DNA of 64,000 nucleotides, taken from the NCBI GenBank assembly GCA_035629175.1, contig DASPIL010000070.1:60566-124565 (forward strand). The letters are read 5' to 3'. The notes beneath the pieces are model-generated. The model searched no databases. It worked only from the letters and a program-made list of their open reading frames with translations, and was not told the origin of the DNA. Below, one piece after another: positions 54,553-63,892 of the stretch. The stretch comes from Verrucomicrobiia bacterium. Its GTDB lineage: Bacteria > Verrucomicrobiota > Verrucomicrobiia > Limisphaerales > DASXHY01. Position 1 is the first letter of the stretch. Each line of letters opens with the position of its first letter. The translations under genes and the position numbers were made by a program.

Positions 54553-55140
54553 ATGAACAAGCTGGGCAAAATCCTGATCATCCTCGTGATCGCCCCGGTC
54601 TTCGCGCTCGGCATTCTGCTCGGCATCAAATTTGGCAAGTGGGGATCAGGCCGCGCCACCAGCACACCCGCTCTGCTCACGCAGGTGCAGTCTTTGTCGG
54701 AACTCGTTACCGTGAAGTATGTGATCGAGAAGGTGGAGGTCCACGAGGTTCCCTCCGAGAACATCGTTGGCCAGATGCTTGGCAGCCAGAATCGCATGTT
54801 GCTGCTCGCGCATGGCGTGGTGAAGGCGGGCATTGATCTGCAAGGCCTGACTGCGGACGACATCGAAGTCAGCGGCAAGCGTGTGATCATCACGTTGCCG
54901 GGCGCTCGCATCACGGACGCCTATCTGGACGAGAAGGAGACGCGGGTGATTGATCGATCAACGGGTTTGCTGGCTCCGCCGACGAAGGATCTTGAACAGA
55001 CAACGCGCCGCAACGCGCTCGACAACATTCAGCGCGCGGCGCGCACGACGGGCATTCTGAACGAGGCCGACCAACGAGCTCGCGCGCAGTTGATCACCTT
55101 CTTCAAGAGCCTCGGTTTCGAATCTGTTGAATTCAAGTGA
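54553..55140 (+). CDS. DUF4230 domain-containing membrane-anchored protein
   Basis: 195 residues with an N-terminal membrane helix (ILIILVIAPVFALGILLGI) followed by the DUF4230 core: LSELVTVKYVIEKVEVHEVP, LLLAHGVVKAGIDL, ITLPGARI and FFKSLGFESVEFK at the end. DUF4230 proteins are membrane-tethered periplasmic proteins of unknown role. The last eight bases overlap the convergent murJ gene. Confidence 0.9.
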   Translation: MNKLGKILIILVIAPVFALGILLGIKFGKWGSGRATSTPALLTQVQSLSELVTVKYVIEKVEVHEVPSENIVGQMLGSQNRMLLLAHGVVKAGIDLQGLTADDIEVSGKRVIITLPGARITDAYLDEKETRVIDRSTGLLAPPTKDLEQTTRRNALDNIQRAARTTGILNEADQRARAQLITFFKSLGFESVEFK

Positions 55141-56710
55141 GCCGCTTTATCTGTTGCAGAAGGAGCTTCGCCAATTCTGTTGCCGTGGGAACCTTCAGCA
55201 GGTGAGCCACCGCCCAATAACCGAGGGACGCGAGACCCGCGGGGACGAACACGGCCCCAATCCTTGTCATCACGTTGCCATGGCCGACCTGCGCCTGCCA
55301 GAGCCCGCTGAGGAGCAACGTGATTCCAACAGCCACCATTGCGGCGAATGCCAGCGGCAGAAGCATCGATTTTAACGGAGCAAGGTCGAGGTGCTTCAAC
55401 TTCTTGCGAAGCGCAAACAAGAGCAAACCAAGGTTGATGGCGGAGCTGATCGTGTTGGCGAGACCCAGCCCGCCCTGCCGAAGCGGCCAGACTAATGCGA
55501 GTGAAAGGACCAGGTTCAGGACGAGGCAGACCAGGCTGATTTTCATCGGGGTGCGCGTGTCGCCCAGCGCGTAGAAAGCCCGCGCGAGCACATTCACGAG
55601 CGAGTAGGCAACGAGGCTGCCTGCCAGGCATTTCAAAGCGAATGCGGCGCGCAGCGTTGCGCTGGCGTCGAATTTTCCGCGCTCGAACAAGAGGCGCACC
55701 ATTGGTTCTGCCAGCGTTATCAACAGGATCGACATCAGCAGGTTGATGAAGATCAAATAGGCCATGCCGTTGCGCAGGATGCTGCGGAACTCGCCGTAGT
55801 TCTTTTCCGTCGCCAGTCCTGCGAGCGTGGGAAGCAAAAATGTGGCGAGAGAAATTCCAAAGACTCCCTGCGGAAGCTCGAGGAGTCTCACGGCATAGTT
55901 GAATGGGGCGATCAGGGGCGCCTCGGCGCGGTCCAGCCAGAAACCGAGAAGTTGAATGACGGCCACATTGATCTGGAAGGCGGCGACTCCAATCATTCCC
56001 GGAATCATCTGGCGCACGACGCGGCGCACCGTCTCATTCCGCCACGGCGACACCCATTCGTATCGAAAGCCATCGCTCCGAAGCGTGGGAACCTGGAAGG
56101 CTGCCTGCGCGACGCCGGCAATCACGACGCCAAGTGCGAGCGCAAAAATCTGCTCGTGCAATACGTTTTCTTCGCCCCAATGGGGTGCGAGGAAGATCAC
56201 CGATGCGATCATCACCACGTTCAACATTGCGGCACCCATCGCGGGGATGAAGAAGTGTCCGCGGGCGTTGAGCATTCCCATGAACACGGCGGCGATGCAG
56301 ACGAGCAGCATGTATGGAAACATCCAGCGCAGCAGCCGAAGCATGAGATCGGTTTTTGCGGCAAATTCGTGGACACCCAGCGCCACGGTGATGCCTATGA
56401 TTACCAGGATGATGATTGCCGCGGACGCGATGATGAGTCCCGAAAGGACGGCATTGGACGCGCGCCACATTTCCTTTTCGCCCGCGGTTTTTTCCTTCTC
56501 CTTGAAAATGGGGATGAACGCAGCCGTCAATGCGCCCTCCCCGAGCAGGCGCCGAAACAAATTGGGAATTGTGAACGCCACCTGGAATGCAGCCGCGACC
56601 CAGCCGTCGCCCATGAATCGTGCGTAAACGATCTCGCGAAACATTCCCAGCACGCGGCTGGCAAGTGTCGCCGCGGCCATTGACCCCGACGATTTCAGCA
56701 TTTTCGACAC
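55133..56710 (-). CDS. murJ: Lipid II flippase
   Basis: Moves lipid II across the inner membrane for peptidoglycan synthesis. 525 residues with about 14 membrane helices. Signatures: ASRVLGMFREIVYARFMGDG near the N-terminus, FTIPNLFRRLLGEGALTAAF-IP and LLELPQGVFGISLATFLLPT. Essential in most bacteria. Convergent with the DUF4230 gene (8-base overlap). Some Wzx proteins share the fold, but these MurJ motifs are specific. Confidence 0.95.
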   Translation of the reverse strand: MSKMLKSSGSMAAATLASRVLGMFREIVYARFMGDGWVAAAFQVAFTIPNLFRRLLGEGALTAAFIPIFKEKEKTAGEKEMWRASNAVLSGLIIASAAIIILVIIGITVALGVHEFAAKTDLMLRLLRWMFPYMLLVCIAAVFMGMLNARGHFFIPAMGAAMLNVVMIASVIFLAPHWGEENVLHEQIFALALGVVIAGVAQAAFQVPTLRSDGFRYEWVSPWRNETVRRVVRQMIPGMIGVAAFQINVAVIQLLGFWLDRAEAPLIAPFNYAVRLLELPQGVFGISLATFLLPTLAGLATEKNYGEFRSILRNGMAYLIFINLLMSILLITLAEPMVRLLFERGKFDASATLRAAFALKCLAGSLVAYSLVNVLARAFYALGDTRTPMKISLVCLVLNLVLSLALVWPLRQGGLGLANTISSAINLGLLLFALRKKLKHLDLAPLKSMLLPLAFAAMVAVGITLLLSGLWQAQVGHGNVMTRIGAVFVPAGLASLGYWAVAHLLKVPTATELAKLLLQQIKRLT

Positions 56711-56842
56711 GCGCGCAGGCTAGAGTCCTCTCGAAAGCGTCAAAAGAGGAAAGTTAAGGTCAGAGGCGAGCGGGGGGCATCCCGACACGATTCTTGTTTT
56801 CTCCCAACGTCTGCAACTCAGGAGCGGGAGAGGGTGCTCTAG

Positions 56843-56892
56843 GTCATACGCGCCTCCTCTCCCCGGCCCTCTCCTCCGCTCGGAGCGGGAAG
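56843..56892. repeat. Pyrimidine/purine hairpin element related to the 31392 repeat
   Basis: Contains CTCCTCTCCCCGGCCCTCTC followed by a G/A-rich half (CGGAGCGGGAAGAGAAGGAG) that can pair with it imperfectly. Words such as CTCCTC--CCGGCCC are shared with the 31392 and 31583 repeats. It lies between murJ (upstream end) and the 3' end of the DUF2339 gene. Confidence 0.5.
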
Positions 56893-56962
56893 AGAAGGAG
56901 TCGAATGGGGCCTCAGAGGGAAAGCATTGGCGCCCTCGTTGGTTTTCGGAAAAATTCTCCGT

Positions 56963-59809
56963 TCATCGCAGCCAGCTGCGGAACTTGTCCTGATACCGGT
57001 TGTAAATGAATCCGAGCACAAGCAGCACAATGCCAAGCGCCATGAAGCTGAGGATCCGATAAATGGTTTCCAGTTTCCAGACGTCGAAAAGCACCACGCG
57101 CGCAAGGGCGCCGCCGAGCACCGCCAGTCCAAGCCAGCGATAAACACGTTCCCGAAACGCAATTCCGCCCATGAAAATTGCGAGCGCGTAGCCCGACCAG
57201 CTGGCAGTCACGTAAAACCCAGTTGCGTATTGATTGATCCAGCGCGTCAGCAGCAGCCACAGGCTCACGCCTCCGAGCAGGATCAGGCATGTGTGCAGTC
57301 GCTCGTCCAATTGGAAACGGTCAGCGAAGCGTCGGGCGAGCCGTTGCTGGAGGAGAAGCACGATCAATGCGGCCAGGTTCGGCCAATATACTTTAGGCGC
57401 CGGATGCAGCGGCGACCAAAACAGTGCCAGGGAGGTTACGGTGAACAGGGCGCTCATGAGGAGAAGTTCCGAATTGCGTTTCCAGCCCCCCGTTACAAAC
57501 GCGAGAGCTCCCCATCCTGCACATACCCAGATGCGTTCGCGCGCAGGAACGTATTCCTGCACCCACCAGAGGAGCATCAACGCGGCAGTCCATCGATAAA
57601 TCCGCGCGAGTTGCAGCAGGGATTTCCATTGCGAATCTTCAGCACGGGTTGCGCGGCGAATTGCAGTCAGAGTTCCAAGGCCACCCAATGCGAGCACCAG
57701 CATCGGAACGAAAGGCTGATACCAATGTGGCGCGCGATGCATGATGAACATGATGACGCTGGCGCCGAGCAACAATTGGGCGCAGAGGCCGAGGATCAAG
57801 GCCCGGGTGGCCCACGCGTAACAGGTTAGAACCAGAGCAAGGCCGGCAGTGATGGCCATCCATGTTGAAGGCAGAAACTTGGGTTCCAGCCAGCAATACA
57901 GCACCGCGACGAATGCCAGACCGTAAACGGTTTGCGCAACGCGAGAAAGGCCGCGGGAGATCGGAATCACCCTTGGCGACGCCCACCAGTGACTGAGAAG
58001 GAGTGTCACGCCGATGACGATGGCGGGATTCCACCAGGGCGGCGATTTTTCCCCGAGCGCTGTATGAGCCAGCCATAGCGCTTGCGCAATGAGCAGGTAG
58101 CCTTGGGCGAAGAGGCTGAATTCGCGCAGCCGCAACGCATAGATGGAAAACGTCAGGCCCGCGCACGCGAGTGCGAACACGGGAGGCAACCGCAGAGGGG
58201 CTGCGTTGTAAGCGATCGCCGCAGCTCCACTGACGAGCGCGAGAATGCTGAAAAATGCGGGCACGGGGCGAATGAGCGAGGGATTCTCACGGTAATGCCG
58301 ATGGGCGATGACGGCATTGGCGAGCATCAGCAATCCGAGACTCACCGCCATCAGCAATGTTGGCCAATGATCACGCTGCAAGCCATCGATTCCCCATCCA
58401 ACCGCCAGCGCCCCTGAAAGGTAGGCGCCCGTTTGAAGGATGACGTTGCGCCGCGCCAGACCGAGGCTGAGCAGCACCACGCTTTCTGCCGCGAGCAACA
58501 GGGCGAGTTGCAGGCCGGCGAATTTTGCGATGATGCCGAGTGTGACGAGCAGCAAACCCTGGGTGAGATAGGAATTGCGCGTCAGCGATTCATCTGGCAA
58601 CCGCCGCCGCGAGAGTTCAGCGCATGCGAGCAACGCGGCGCCGAAGACCAGAGCCACCTTCCAGAAACCGCCGGAGCGCACTTGCAGCATCGTGAGCAGG
58701 AACAGCGAGAAAAAGGCGCCATTGTTGACTGTCAGGAAGCCTGCGCGCGGCGGCCCCTGGAGCGTTTCGCTTTTCGACAGGAACACCGCAGCCGTAAAGA
58801 GACACCAATAACTCACGAGGAAATAAGCGCCGAACCACAACCCTTCTGAAGGAGAAGCCCATCGCCAGCCTGCGCCGTCAAAGAATCGCCAGAATGCATA
58901 GCTGCCGTACGTTCCCATCAGGCTGGCAATCGACAATACGGCCCACCGATTGCGCACCAGGAAAAACACGGCGGCCCCGGTGAGAATCAGGTTTGAGTAG
59001 AGCGTAAAGGCCCCGACGCGCGTGATGACCGAGGTGTAATAAGCAAGGCCCACTGCAAACAAAGCCAGCACTTCGGATTGTTTTCGATCGGCAATCCAAA
59101 CCATGAAGGCAGCCCAGCCAAGCAACAATGCGCCATCGAGAAGTGCGTTTTCGATAATCCGCAGATTGGGGATGTGGTGAGCTGCGTACGTGGTGAAATA
59201 AACCGCCGCGAGCCCGCCCGCGAACAACACCTGTGCATAGTTTTTCACCGATGCGACCGCGCCGCTGCGCTGCCACCAGGCGCCAAGAGTCAGCAATAAT
59301 CCACTGGCGGCATACAGCAACGACACCTTGCCAGCCGGGCCGAGCTTCCCGATGAAATGGTGGTACGCGTAATTGCCAAAGAACACGAGACCCGTCAGCA
59401 GCATCACGATTCCGATCCGCACCAGCCAATAGGTGCCGAGCCGCAGTTCCAGAGACCGTTTTTCTTCCCCGGGTTCCGCCTGAGCAGGGTTCGTACGTGA
59501 TGCCGCCGATTCGCCCTTGGCGGCTGTGATTGTCGGCGGCGGTTTTGGAGTGGAAGGCTGCGCGGATGGCGGAGGGTTCGGCACGGACGTTGCGAACGGG
59601 ACTGCGGCAGGGGCGGTTGGAAATACGGGTGGGATCGGGGGAGGCGTCCGTCGCGCGGGCTCCGGGGAAGTTGCAGGTTGCGGGGCGTCGCCGGCGTTCA
59701 GTTGTGCTTCGAGACGCCGCAACTGGGAGCTGAGCGTGGCAAGCTCCTGCTCGAGCAAAACGTGCTTGCGCTTTAGTTGATCGAATTCCGATCGGGTCTG
59801 CTCGTTCAT
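56963..59809 (-). CDS. DUF2339 polytopic membrane protein
   Basis: 948 residues. An N-terminal coiled coil (QLKRKHVLLEQELATLSSQL) and a Pro-rich linker (residues about 45-110) precede some 25 hydrophobic segments. LELRLGTYWLVRIGIVMLLT-G with FFGNYAYHHFIGKLGPAGKV is the DUF2339 opening; the C-terminal RVYRWLGLAVLGGALARVVL-F--V-L and LGIVLLVLGFIYNRYQDK are also typical. The function of the family is unknown; the structure suggests a channel or enzyme in the inner membrane. Long open frames on both strands inside it are shadows. Confidence 0.9.
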   Translation of the reverse strand: MNEQTRSEFDQLKRKHVLLEQELATLSSQLRRLEAQLNAGDAPQPATSPEPARRTPPPIPPVFPTAPAAVPFATSVPNPPPSAQPSTPKPPPTITAAKGESAASRTNPAQAEPGEEKRSLELRLGTYWLVRIGIVMLLTGLVFFGNYAYHHFIGKLGPAGKVSLLYAASGLLLTLGAWWQRSGAVASVKNYAQVLFAGGLAAVYFTTYAAHHIPNLRIIENALLDGALLLGWAAFMVWIADRKQSEVLALFAVGLAYYTSVITRVGAFTLYSNLILTGAAVFFLVRNRWAVLSIASLMGTYGSYAFWRFFDGAGWRWASPSEGLWFGAYFLVSYWCLFTAAVFLSKSETLQGPPRAGFLTVNNGAFFSLFLLTMLQVRSGGFWKVALVFGAALLACAELSRRRLPDESLTRNSYLTQGLLLVTLGIIAKFAGLQLALLLAAESVVLLSLGLARRNVILQTGAYLSGALAVGWGIDGLQRDHWPTLLMAVSLGLLMLANAVIAHRHYRENPSLIRPVPAFFSILALVSGAAAIAYNAAPLRLPPVFALACAGLTFSIYALRLREFSLFAQGYLLIAQALWLAHTALGEKSPPWWNPAIVIGVTLLLSHWWASPRVIPISRGLSRVAQTVYGLAFVAVLYCWLEPKFLPSTWMAITAGLALVLTCYAWATRALILGLCAQLLLGASVIMFIMHRAPHWYQPFVPMLVLALGGLGTLTAIRRATRAEDSQWKSLLQLARIYRWTAALMLLWWVQEYVPARERIWVCAGWGALAFVTGGWKRNSELLLMSALFTVTSLALFWSPLHPAPKVYWPNLAALIVLLLQQRLARRFADRFQLDERLHTCLILLGGVSLWLLLTRWINQYATGFYVTASWSGYALAIFMGGIAFRERVYRWLGLAVLGGALARVVLFDVWKLETIYRILSFMALGIVLLVLGFIYNRYQDKFRSWLR

Positions 59810-59924
59810 TCCTCGTGTTGCGGCTGTGAGTGCCTGGATGCGCTACACGCGGAGACTGCTGTTCCTTGAACGTGATTGCAACTCCATGCTTTGCATCGCG
59901 GTGGCTTTCCACTACAAGAATTCC

Positions 59925-61979
59925 ATGCCTCGAGCTGATTTCCTCCGCCCTGCGCGTTTTCTCTTTTGCCTGCTCCTGCTTGGCGTCACCGCCAGTTGCA
60001 CATCCACTCCATCGCGCACCGCTGCCCCCGCGGCGCAACGGCGCATCGATTCCGCCATCGCGCACGTGCGTCCGGCGCTGGTGCGCATTCGGGTTGTGTC
60101 TGCGGATTTCGGCGAAGGCCGCGAGATCAAGCAGCAGGGTGTCGGCAGCGGCGCCATCATCACCAAGGACGGTTACATCATCACGAACCACCACGTTGCA
60201 GGGCACGCCCGCAGGATCTTCTGCACGTTGTGGGATCGGGAGGAAATCGAAGCTGACCTTATCGGAACGGACGCATTGACAGATATTTCTGTGATCAAGC
60301 TGCGCGCGGCGCCCGGCCGCGATTTTCATTTTGTCACGTTCGGCGATTCCGCCGCATTGCGCGTCGGGGACTCCGTGCTCGCAATGGGCAGCCCGATGGC
60401 TCTGTCGCAATCGGTCACCCTTGGAATCGTCAGCAACACGGAAATGGTGATGCCGCGCTTCTGGGGATCACGAAGCCGCCTTCGTTTGGATGGAGAAGAT
60501 GTTGGGGCGCTCGTTCGGTGGATTGCCCATGACGCAGCCATCTATGGCGGAAACTCCGGCGGGCCGCTCGTCGATTTAGAAGGAGACATCATCGGCATCA
60601 ACGAAATCAGCTACGGCTTGAGCGGCGCCATCCCGGGCAATCTCGCACGCAGTGTGGCGGAGGAATTGATCGCCAAAGGAGTGGTGCAGCGCAGTTGGAT
60701 TGGCATCGATGTGCAGCCACTGTTCAAGCGCGCGGACGAGAAGCGGGGAGTGCTGGTGTCTGGCGTGCTGACCGATTCCCCCGCGAGCCGTGCCGGACTG
60801 CAGGCGGGGGACCTGTTGCTGTCGTTGAACGAACAGGAAATCAACGTGCGTTTTGACGAGCAGATGCCGGAGTTCATGAAACTGAGCACCGGGCTTCCGA
60901 TCGGCAAGGAGGTCCCGATTATTTACCGCCGCGACGGCAAGGATTTGACTGGAACTGTGGTGCCTGTGGAACGAGGCGAGATTTTTCCGAAGCAACAGGA
61001 ATTAAAGCAGTGGGGCTTGACGGTGCGGAATATTTCACCCCTCGCCGCTCGGGAATTGAAGCGCGAGACGCGCGATGGCGTCCTGGTTACGTCGGTGCGG
61101 CCCGGCGGTCCCGCAGGGGAAGCCAAGCCCTCGATTGACGCTCGGGACATCATTGTGGATGTGGACGGAACACCGATCAAACGTGCGCAGGACCTCGTGG
61201 AATTGACGAGCCGGTTGACGGAAGGAAAGACCGAGCGCGTTCCGGTCATTGCAACATTCGAACGGAAGGCGGCAAAGTATCTGGCCGTGGTGCACGTGGG
61301 AATCCAGGAACTCAAGGATCCCGGACTTGAAGTGACAAAGGCGTGGCTGCCTGTGGAAACGCAGGTGATCAGCAGGGAGATCGCGCGGGAGTTGGGCCAG
61401 CCCGATTTGCGCGGATTCTACATCACGCGGGTTTACCCTGGGAGTTCGGCGGAAAAGGCGGGTTTGCAGCCTGGTGACTTCATAACGGCCGTGGACGGCG
61501 AGAATCTCACGGCAACAGGCGCGGAGCACGATGACGAACTCCGCACACTGATTCGGCAGTACGACGTGGACAAGTCCGTGGATTTGCGGCTGCTGCGCAA
61601 CAAGGCCCAAACCAATATGACCGTGCAGCTCATCCGGTCACCGCGCCTGCAGCGGGAGATGAAGAAGTATCGCAACGAGGATTTCGAGTTCACCGCGCGC
61701 GATGTTTCCTTCTTTGACTCAGCGCAGGAACAGTGGGATCAGAATCAAAGCGGCGCATTGGTTGAGGACGTTCGTTCCGGGAGCTGGTCTGAACTGGGCG
61801 GCCTTTACGTGGGCGACTTGATTCTGCAGGTGGACAGCCGGACGATCCGCAATGTCGAAGAACTCAGGCAGGTCATGGAGCAGGTCAGCAAGGACCGGAA
61901 GAGTGTTGTCATCATGAAAGTGTTGCGCGGCATTCGCACTTCGTACCTGGAAATGGAACCGAACTGGAAAACGGAATGA
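59925..61979 (+). CDS. HtrA/DegP-like serine protease with several PDZ domains
   Basis: From the ATG at 59925 the product has 684 residues. A signal with a lipobox-like VTASC (C25) precedes a trypsin-like domain with H90 (TNHHVAG), D120 (DALTDIS) and S211 (YGGNSGGPL), the complete HtrA triad. At least three PDZ-like domains follow (around 255-350, 380-460 and 500-590, with a possible fourth near 610-670; GVLVSGVLTDSPASRAGLQA, GVLVTSVRPGGPAG, GFYITRVYPGSSAEKAGLQP). It would degrade or refold misfolded envelope proteins. Length exceeds DegP by about 200 residues. It lies 84 bases before an inactive-looking homolog. Confidence 0.9.
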   Translation: MPRADFLRPARFLFCLLLLGVTASCTSTPSRTAAPAAQRRIDSAIAHVRPALVRIRVVSADFGEGREIKQQGVGSGAIITKDGYIITNHHVAGHARRIFCTLWDREEIEADLIGTDALTDISVIKLRAAPGRDFHFVTFGDSAALRVGDSVLAMGSPMALSQSVTLGIVSNTEMVMPRFWGSRSRLRLDGEDVGALVRWIAHDAAIYGGNSGGPLVDLEGDIIGINEISYGLSGAIPGNLARSVAEELIAKGVVQRSWIGIDVQPLFKRADEKRGVLVSGVLTDSPASRAGLQAGDLLLSLNEQEINVRFDEQMPEFMKLSTGLPIGKEVPIIYRRDGKDLTGTVVPVERGEIFPKQQELKQWGLTVRNISPLAARELKRETRDGVLVTSVRPGGPAGEAKPSIDARDIIVDVDGTPIKRAQDLVELTSRLTEGKTERVPVIATFERKAAKYLAVVHVGIQELKDPGLEVTKAWLPVETQVISREIARELGQPDLRGFYITRVYPGSSAEKAGLQPGDFITAVDGENLTATGAEHDDELRTLIRQYDVDKSVDLRLLRNKAQTNMTVQLIRSPRLQREMKKYRNEDFEFTARDVSFFDSAQEQWDQNQSGALVEDVRSGSWSELGGLYVGDLILQVDSRTIRNVEELRQVMEQVSKDRKSVVIMKVLRGIRTSYLEMEPNWKTE

Positions 61980-62062
61980 AGTTTTCCGGACGCCGCAACG
62001 CATGTTGTTGAGACCCCGTCATCATTGAATTTGCAGCAAACATTTAAGTAAGAGGAATCAGC

Positions 62063-62878
62063 ATGACTTTGAAATTACTTTGCCCGTTGCTCGCCGCCGT
62101 GTCGCTCTTCAGCGCGTCCGTAACAAACGCGGATGAGCTTGCAGACAAGGGCCGCCAGGTGTTGAAAAAAAATCAGCACGCCGTGGTGACCGTGCAGGTT
62201 GTCATCAAGGCCACCTCCTCAGGGCGCGGCAGCGAGAACCGGCAGGAGATCACAGGGACCGTTGTGGAACCTTCCGGCCTCACAGTGCTTGCGTTGTCGG
62301 CTTGCGATCCCACGGAAATGTATCGCCGCCTTTCGGACGATTACCGCGTGGAGGTGGAGGTCAGCGACATCAAGATCCTGCTCGACGACAACACTGAACT
62401 GGCGGCGGAAATTGTTCTGCGCGACAAGGACATGGATCTCGCATTCATTCGCCCCAAAGTGAAACCCGCGAAGCCAATGCCCGCGATTGATCTCTCACAA
62501 ACCGGAACGGCCGATATCCTCGACCCTGTTATTTCCCTGAATCGCTTGAACAAGGCTGCGAACAGGGCGTACGCGGTTTCGGTCGAACGGATCAGCGCAG
62601 TGATCCAGAAGCCGCGCACGTTTTACATTCCCGACAGCGGACAGACCAGCACGACGCTGGGCTCTCCGGCATTTCTCACGGATGGAAAGTTTCTGGGCAT
62701 CTTTGTCATGCGCGCCGTGCGTGCCAGCGGCAGCGGCGCCATGCGGCAGAACATCACGTCGATCATCCTGCCTGCCAGCGAGATCTCTGAAGCTGCCAAA
62801 CAGGCGCCGGAAGGCAAAGTGGAGGAAGAGAAGAAGGCCGATGCCGCCCCTGCTGCTGCCGCGGCTCCCGCACAATAG
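62063..62878 (+). CDS. Secreted protease-fold protein lacking the catalytic residues
   Basis: 271 residues with a signal peptide (LLCPLLAAVSLFSASVTNA) and a trypsin/HtrA-like fold inferred from DLAFIRPK (Asp position), a serine-loop equivalent GSPAFLTDGKFLGIFVMR and the overall order after the HtrA gene. The His position reads ALSACDP and the Ser position lacks G-N-S-G-G, so proteolysis is not expected. A coiled, acidic tail (KVEEEKKADAAPAAAAAPAQ) ends it. It could regulate or partner the neighbouring HtrA; this is inference. Confidence 0.7.
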   Translation: MTLKLLCPLLAAVSLFSASVTNADELADKGRQVLKKNQHAVVTVQVVIKATSSGRGSENRQEITGTVVEPSGLTVLALSACDPTEMYRRLSDDYRVEVEVSDIKILLDDNTELAAEIVLRDKDMDLAFIRPKVKPAKPMPAIDLSQTGTADILDPVISLNRLNKAANRAYAVSVERISAVIQKPRTFYIPDSGQTSTTLGSPAFLTDGKFLGIFVMRAVRASGSGAMRQNITSIILPASEISEAAKQAPEGKVEEEKKADAAPAAAAAPAQ

Positions 62879-62925
62879 ACCAGCCGTCACTTCATGGCCG
62901 TCGCAGCAATCGCACTTGCAAAGGA

Positions 62926-63711
62926 ATGATTGCCCCCTCCCCGACGCCTAGCCGAGCAAACGTGCTCGGGGTTGGTGTCAGCACGATCAATCTCCCCCTC
63001 GCCCTCGAAGCGATTGCGCACGCGCTGAAAACGGGGACGAAGGGTTACGTCTGCGTTACTGGCGTCCATGGAGTCATCGAGGCGCAGGACGATCCCAAAT
63101 TCCGCGACATCCTGAACGCGGCGTTTCTCAACACGCCCGATGGGATGCCAATGGTCTGGGTCGGAAAACGGCAGGGTCATCGCCAGATGGATCGTGTTTA
63201 CGGGCCCGACCTGATGTTGCTCGTTGCGGAGTTCACGCAAAAGAGCGGGCATACTCATTTCCTATATGGCGGCGCACCGGGCGTTGCCGACGAATTAAAG
63301 CGGCGGCTCGAACAGCGATTTCCTGGAATACGGATCGTGGGGACTTACACGCCTCCATATCGTCCGCTGAACGCAGGCGAGGAGAAGGAGTTGGTGGAAC
63401 GGATTCGCGAGTTGAGGCCGGACATCGTCTGGGTCGGGTTAAGCACGCCGAAGCAGGAAAAGTTCATGGCGGAGTATTTGCCACGGTTGGACACGACCCT
63501 GATGTTTGGGGTCGGCGCGGCATTTGATTTTCATGCGGGCCGGGTGCGCCAGGCGCCGCGCTGGATGCAACGCAGCGGGTTGGAATGGTTTTTTCGGCTC
63601 TGCTGCGAACCGCGGCGATTGTGGCGGCGATATTGTCGCAACAACCCGCTCTTCCTGTGGCGCATCGGATGCCAGTTTCTTGGGTTGCGCCGATATTCCA
63701 TTGAACGGTAA
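62926..63711 (+). CDS. WecG/TagA/CpsF-family glycosyltransferase (GT26)
   Basis: 261 residues, the usual length. Signatures: VLGVGVSTINLPLALEAIAH, NTPDGMPMVWVGKRQGH with the catalytic Asp, YGPDLML, FLYGGAPGVADELKRRLEQR-FPG, VWVGLSTPKQEKFM and AFDFHAGRVRQAPRWMQRSG-LEW. Family members transfer N-acetylmannosamine or its acid to a lipid-linked sugar. It has no glycan gene next to it here, unlike the locus at 5962-31313. A ribosome site AAGGA stands directly before the ATG. Confidence 0.92.
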   Translation: MIAPSPTPSRANVLGVGVSTINLPLALEAIAHALKTGTKGYVCVTGVHGVIEAQDDPKFRDILNAAFLNTPDGMPMVWVGKRQGHRQMDRVYGPDLMLLVAEFTQKSGHTHFLYGGAPGVADELKRRLEQRFPGIRIVGTYTPPYRPLNAGEEKELVERIRELRPDIVWVGLSTPKQEKFMAEYLPRLDTTLMFGVGAAFDFHAGRVRQAPRWMQRSGLEWFFRLCCEPRRLWRRYCRNNPLFLWRIGCQFLGLRRYSIER

Positions 63712-63735
63712 GGGGTTCGGGCCCGGATTGCGGGA

Positions 63736-63890
63736 GGCATCCTTGCCTGCCGTGGAGCCGGGCTTCAAGCCCGGTGGAAGGAGCCTCAAACGATGCCGAG
63801 CGCATTGAAAGAATCTGAGGGCCTCTCGTGCTTGAGGGTTTTCCGGGCGGCAAGATGCACGCCCTCTACGTCAGGCAAGATGCCTGACGC
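63736..63890 (-). repeat. 155-bp interspersed hairpin repeat, copy B
   Basis: The reverse complement matches 36971-37126 almost throughout. Its right end is the hairpin GTCAGGCA-AGA-TGCCTGAC (63871-63889) and the other end carries CCGGGCT-TCA-AGCCCGG. It begins 25 bases after the WecG-like stop. The group II intron-like sequence starts two bases beyond its hairpin. Confidence 0.88.
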
Positions 63891-63892
63891 TA

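Noticed and set aside
56794..57009. 71-codon plus-strand frame over the pyrimidine/purine hairpin
   Set aside because: Composition is driven by the repeat; no start signal or family match.
58878..60410. 510-codon minus-strand frame reaching over the HtrA start
   Set aside because: It runs in another register of the DUF2339 gene and antisense to the HtrA gene; no family pattern.
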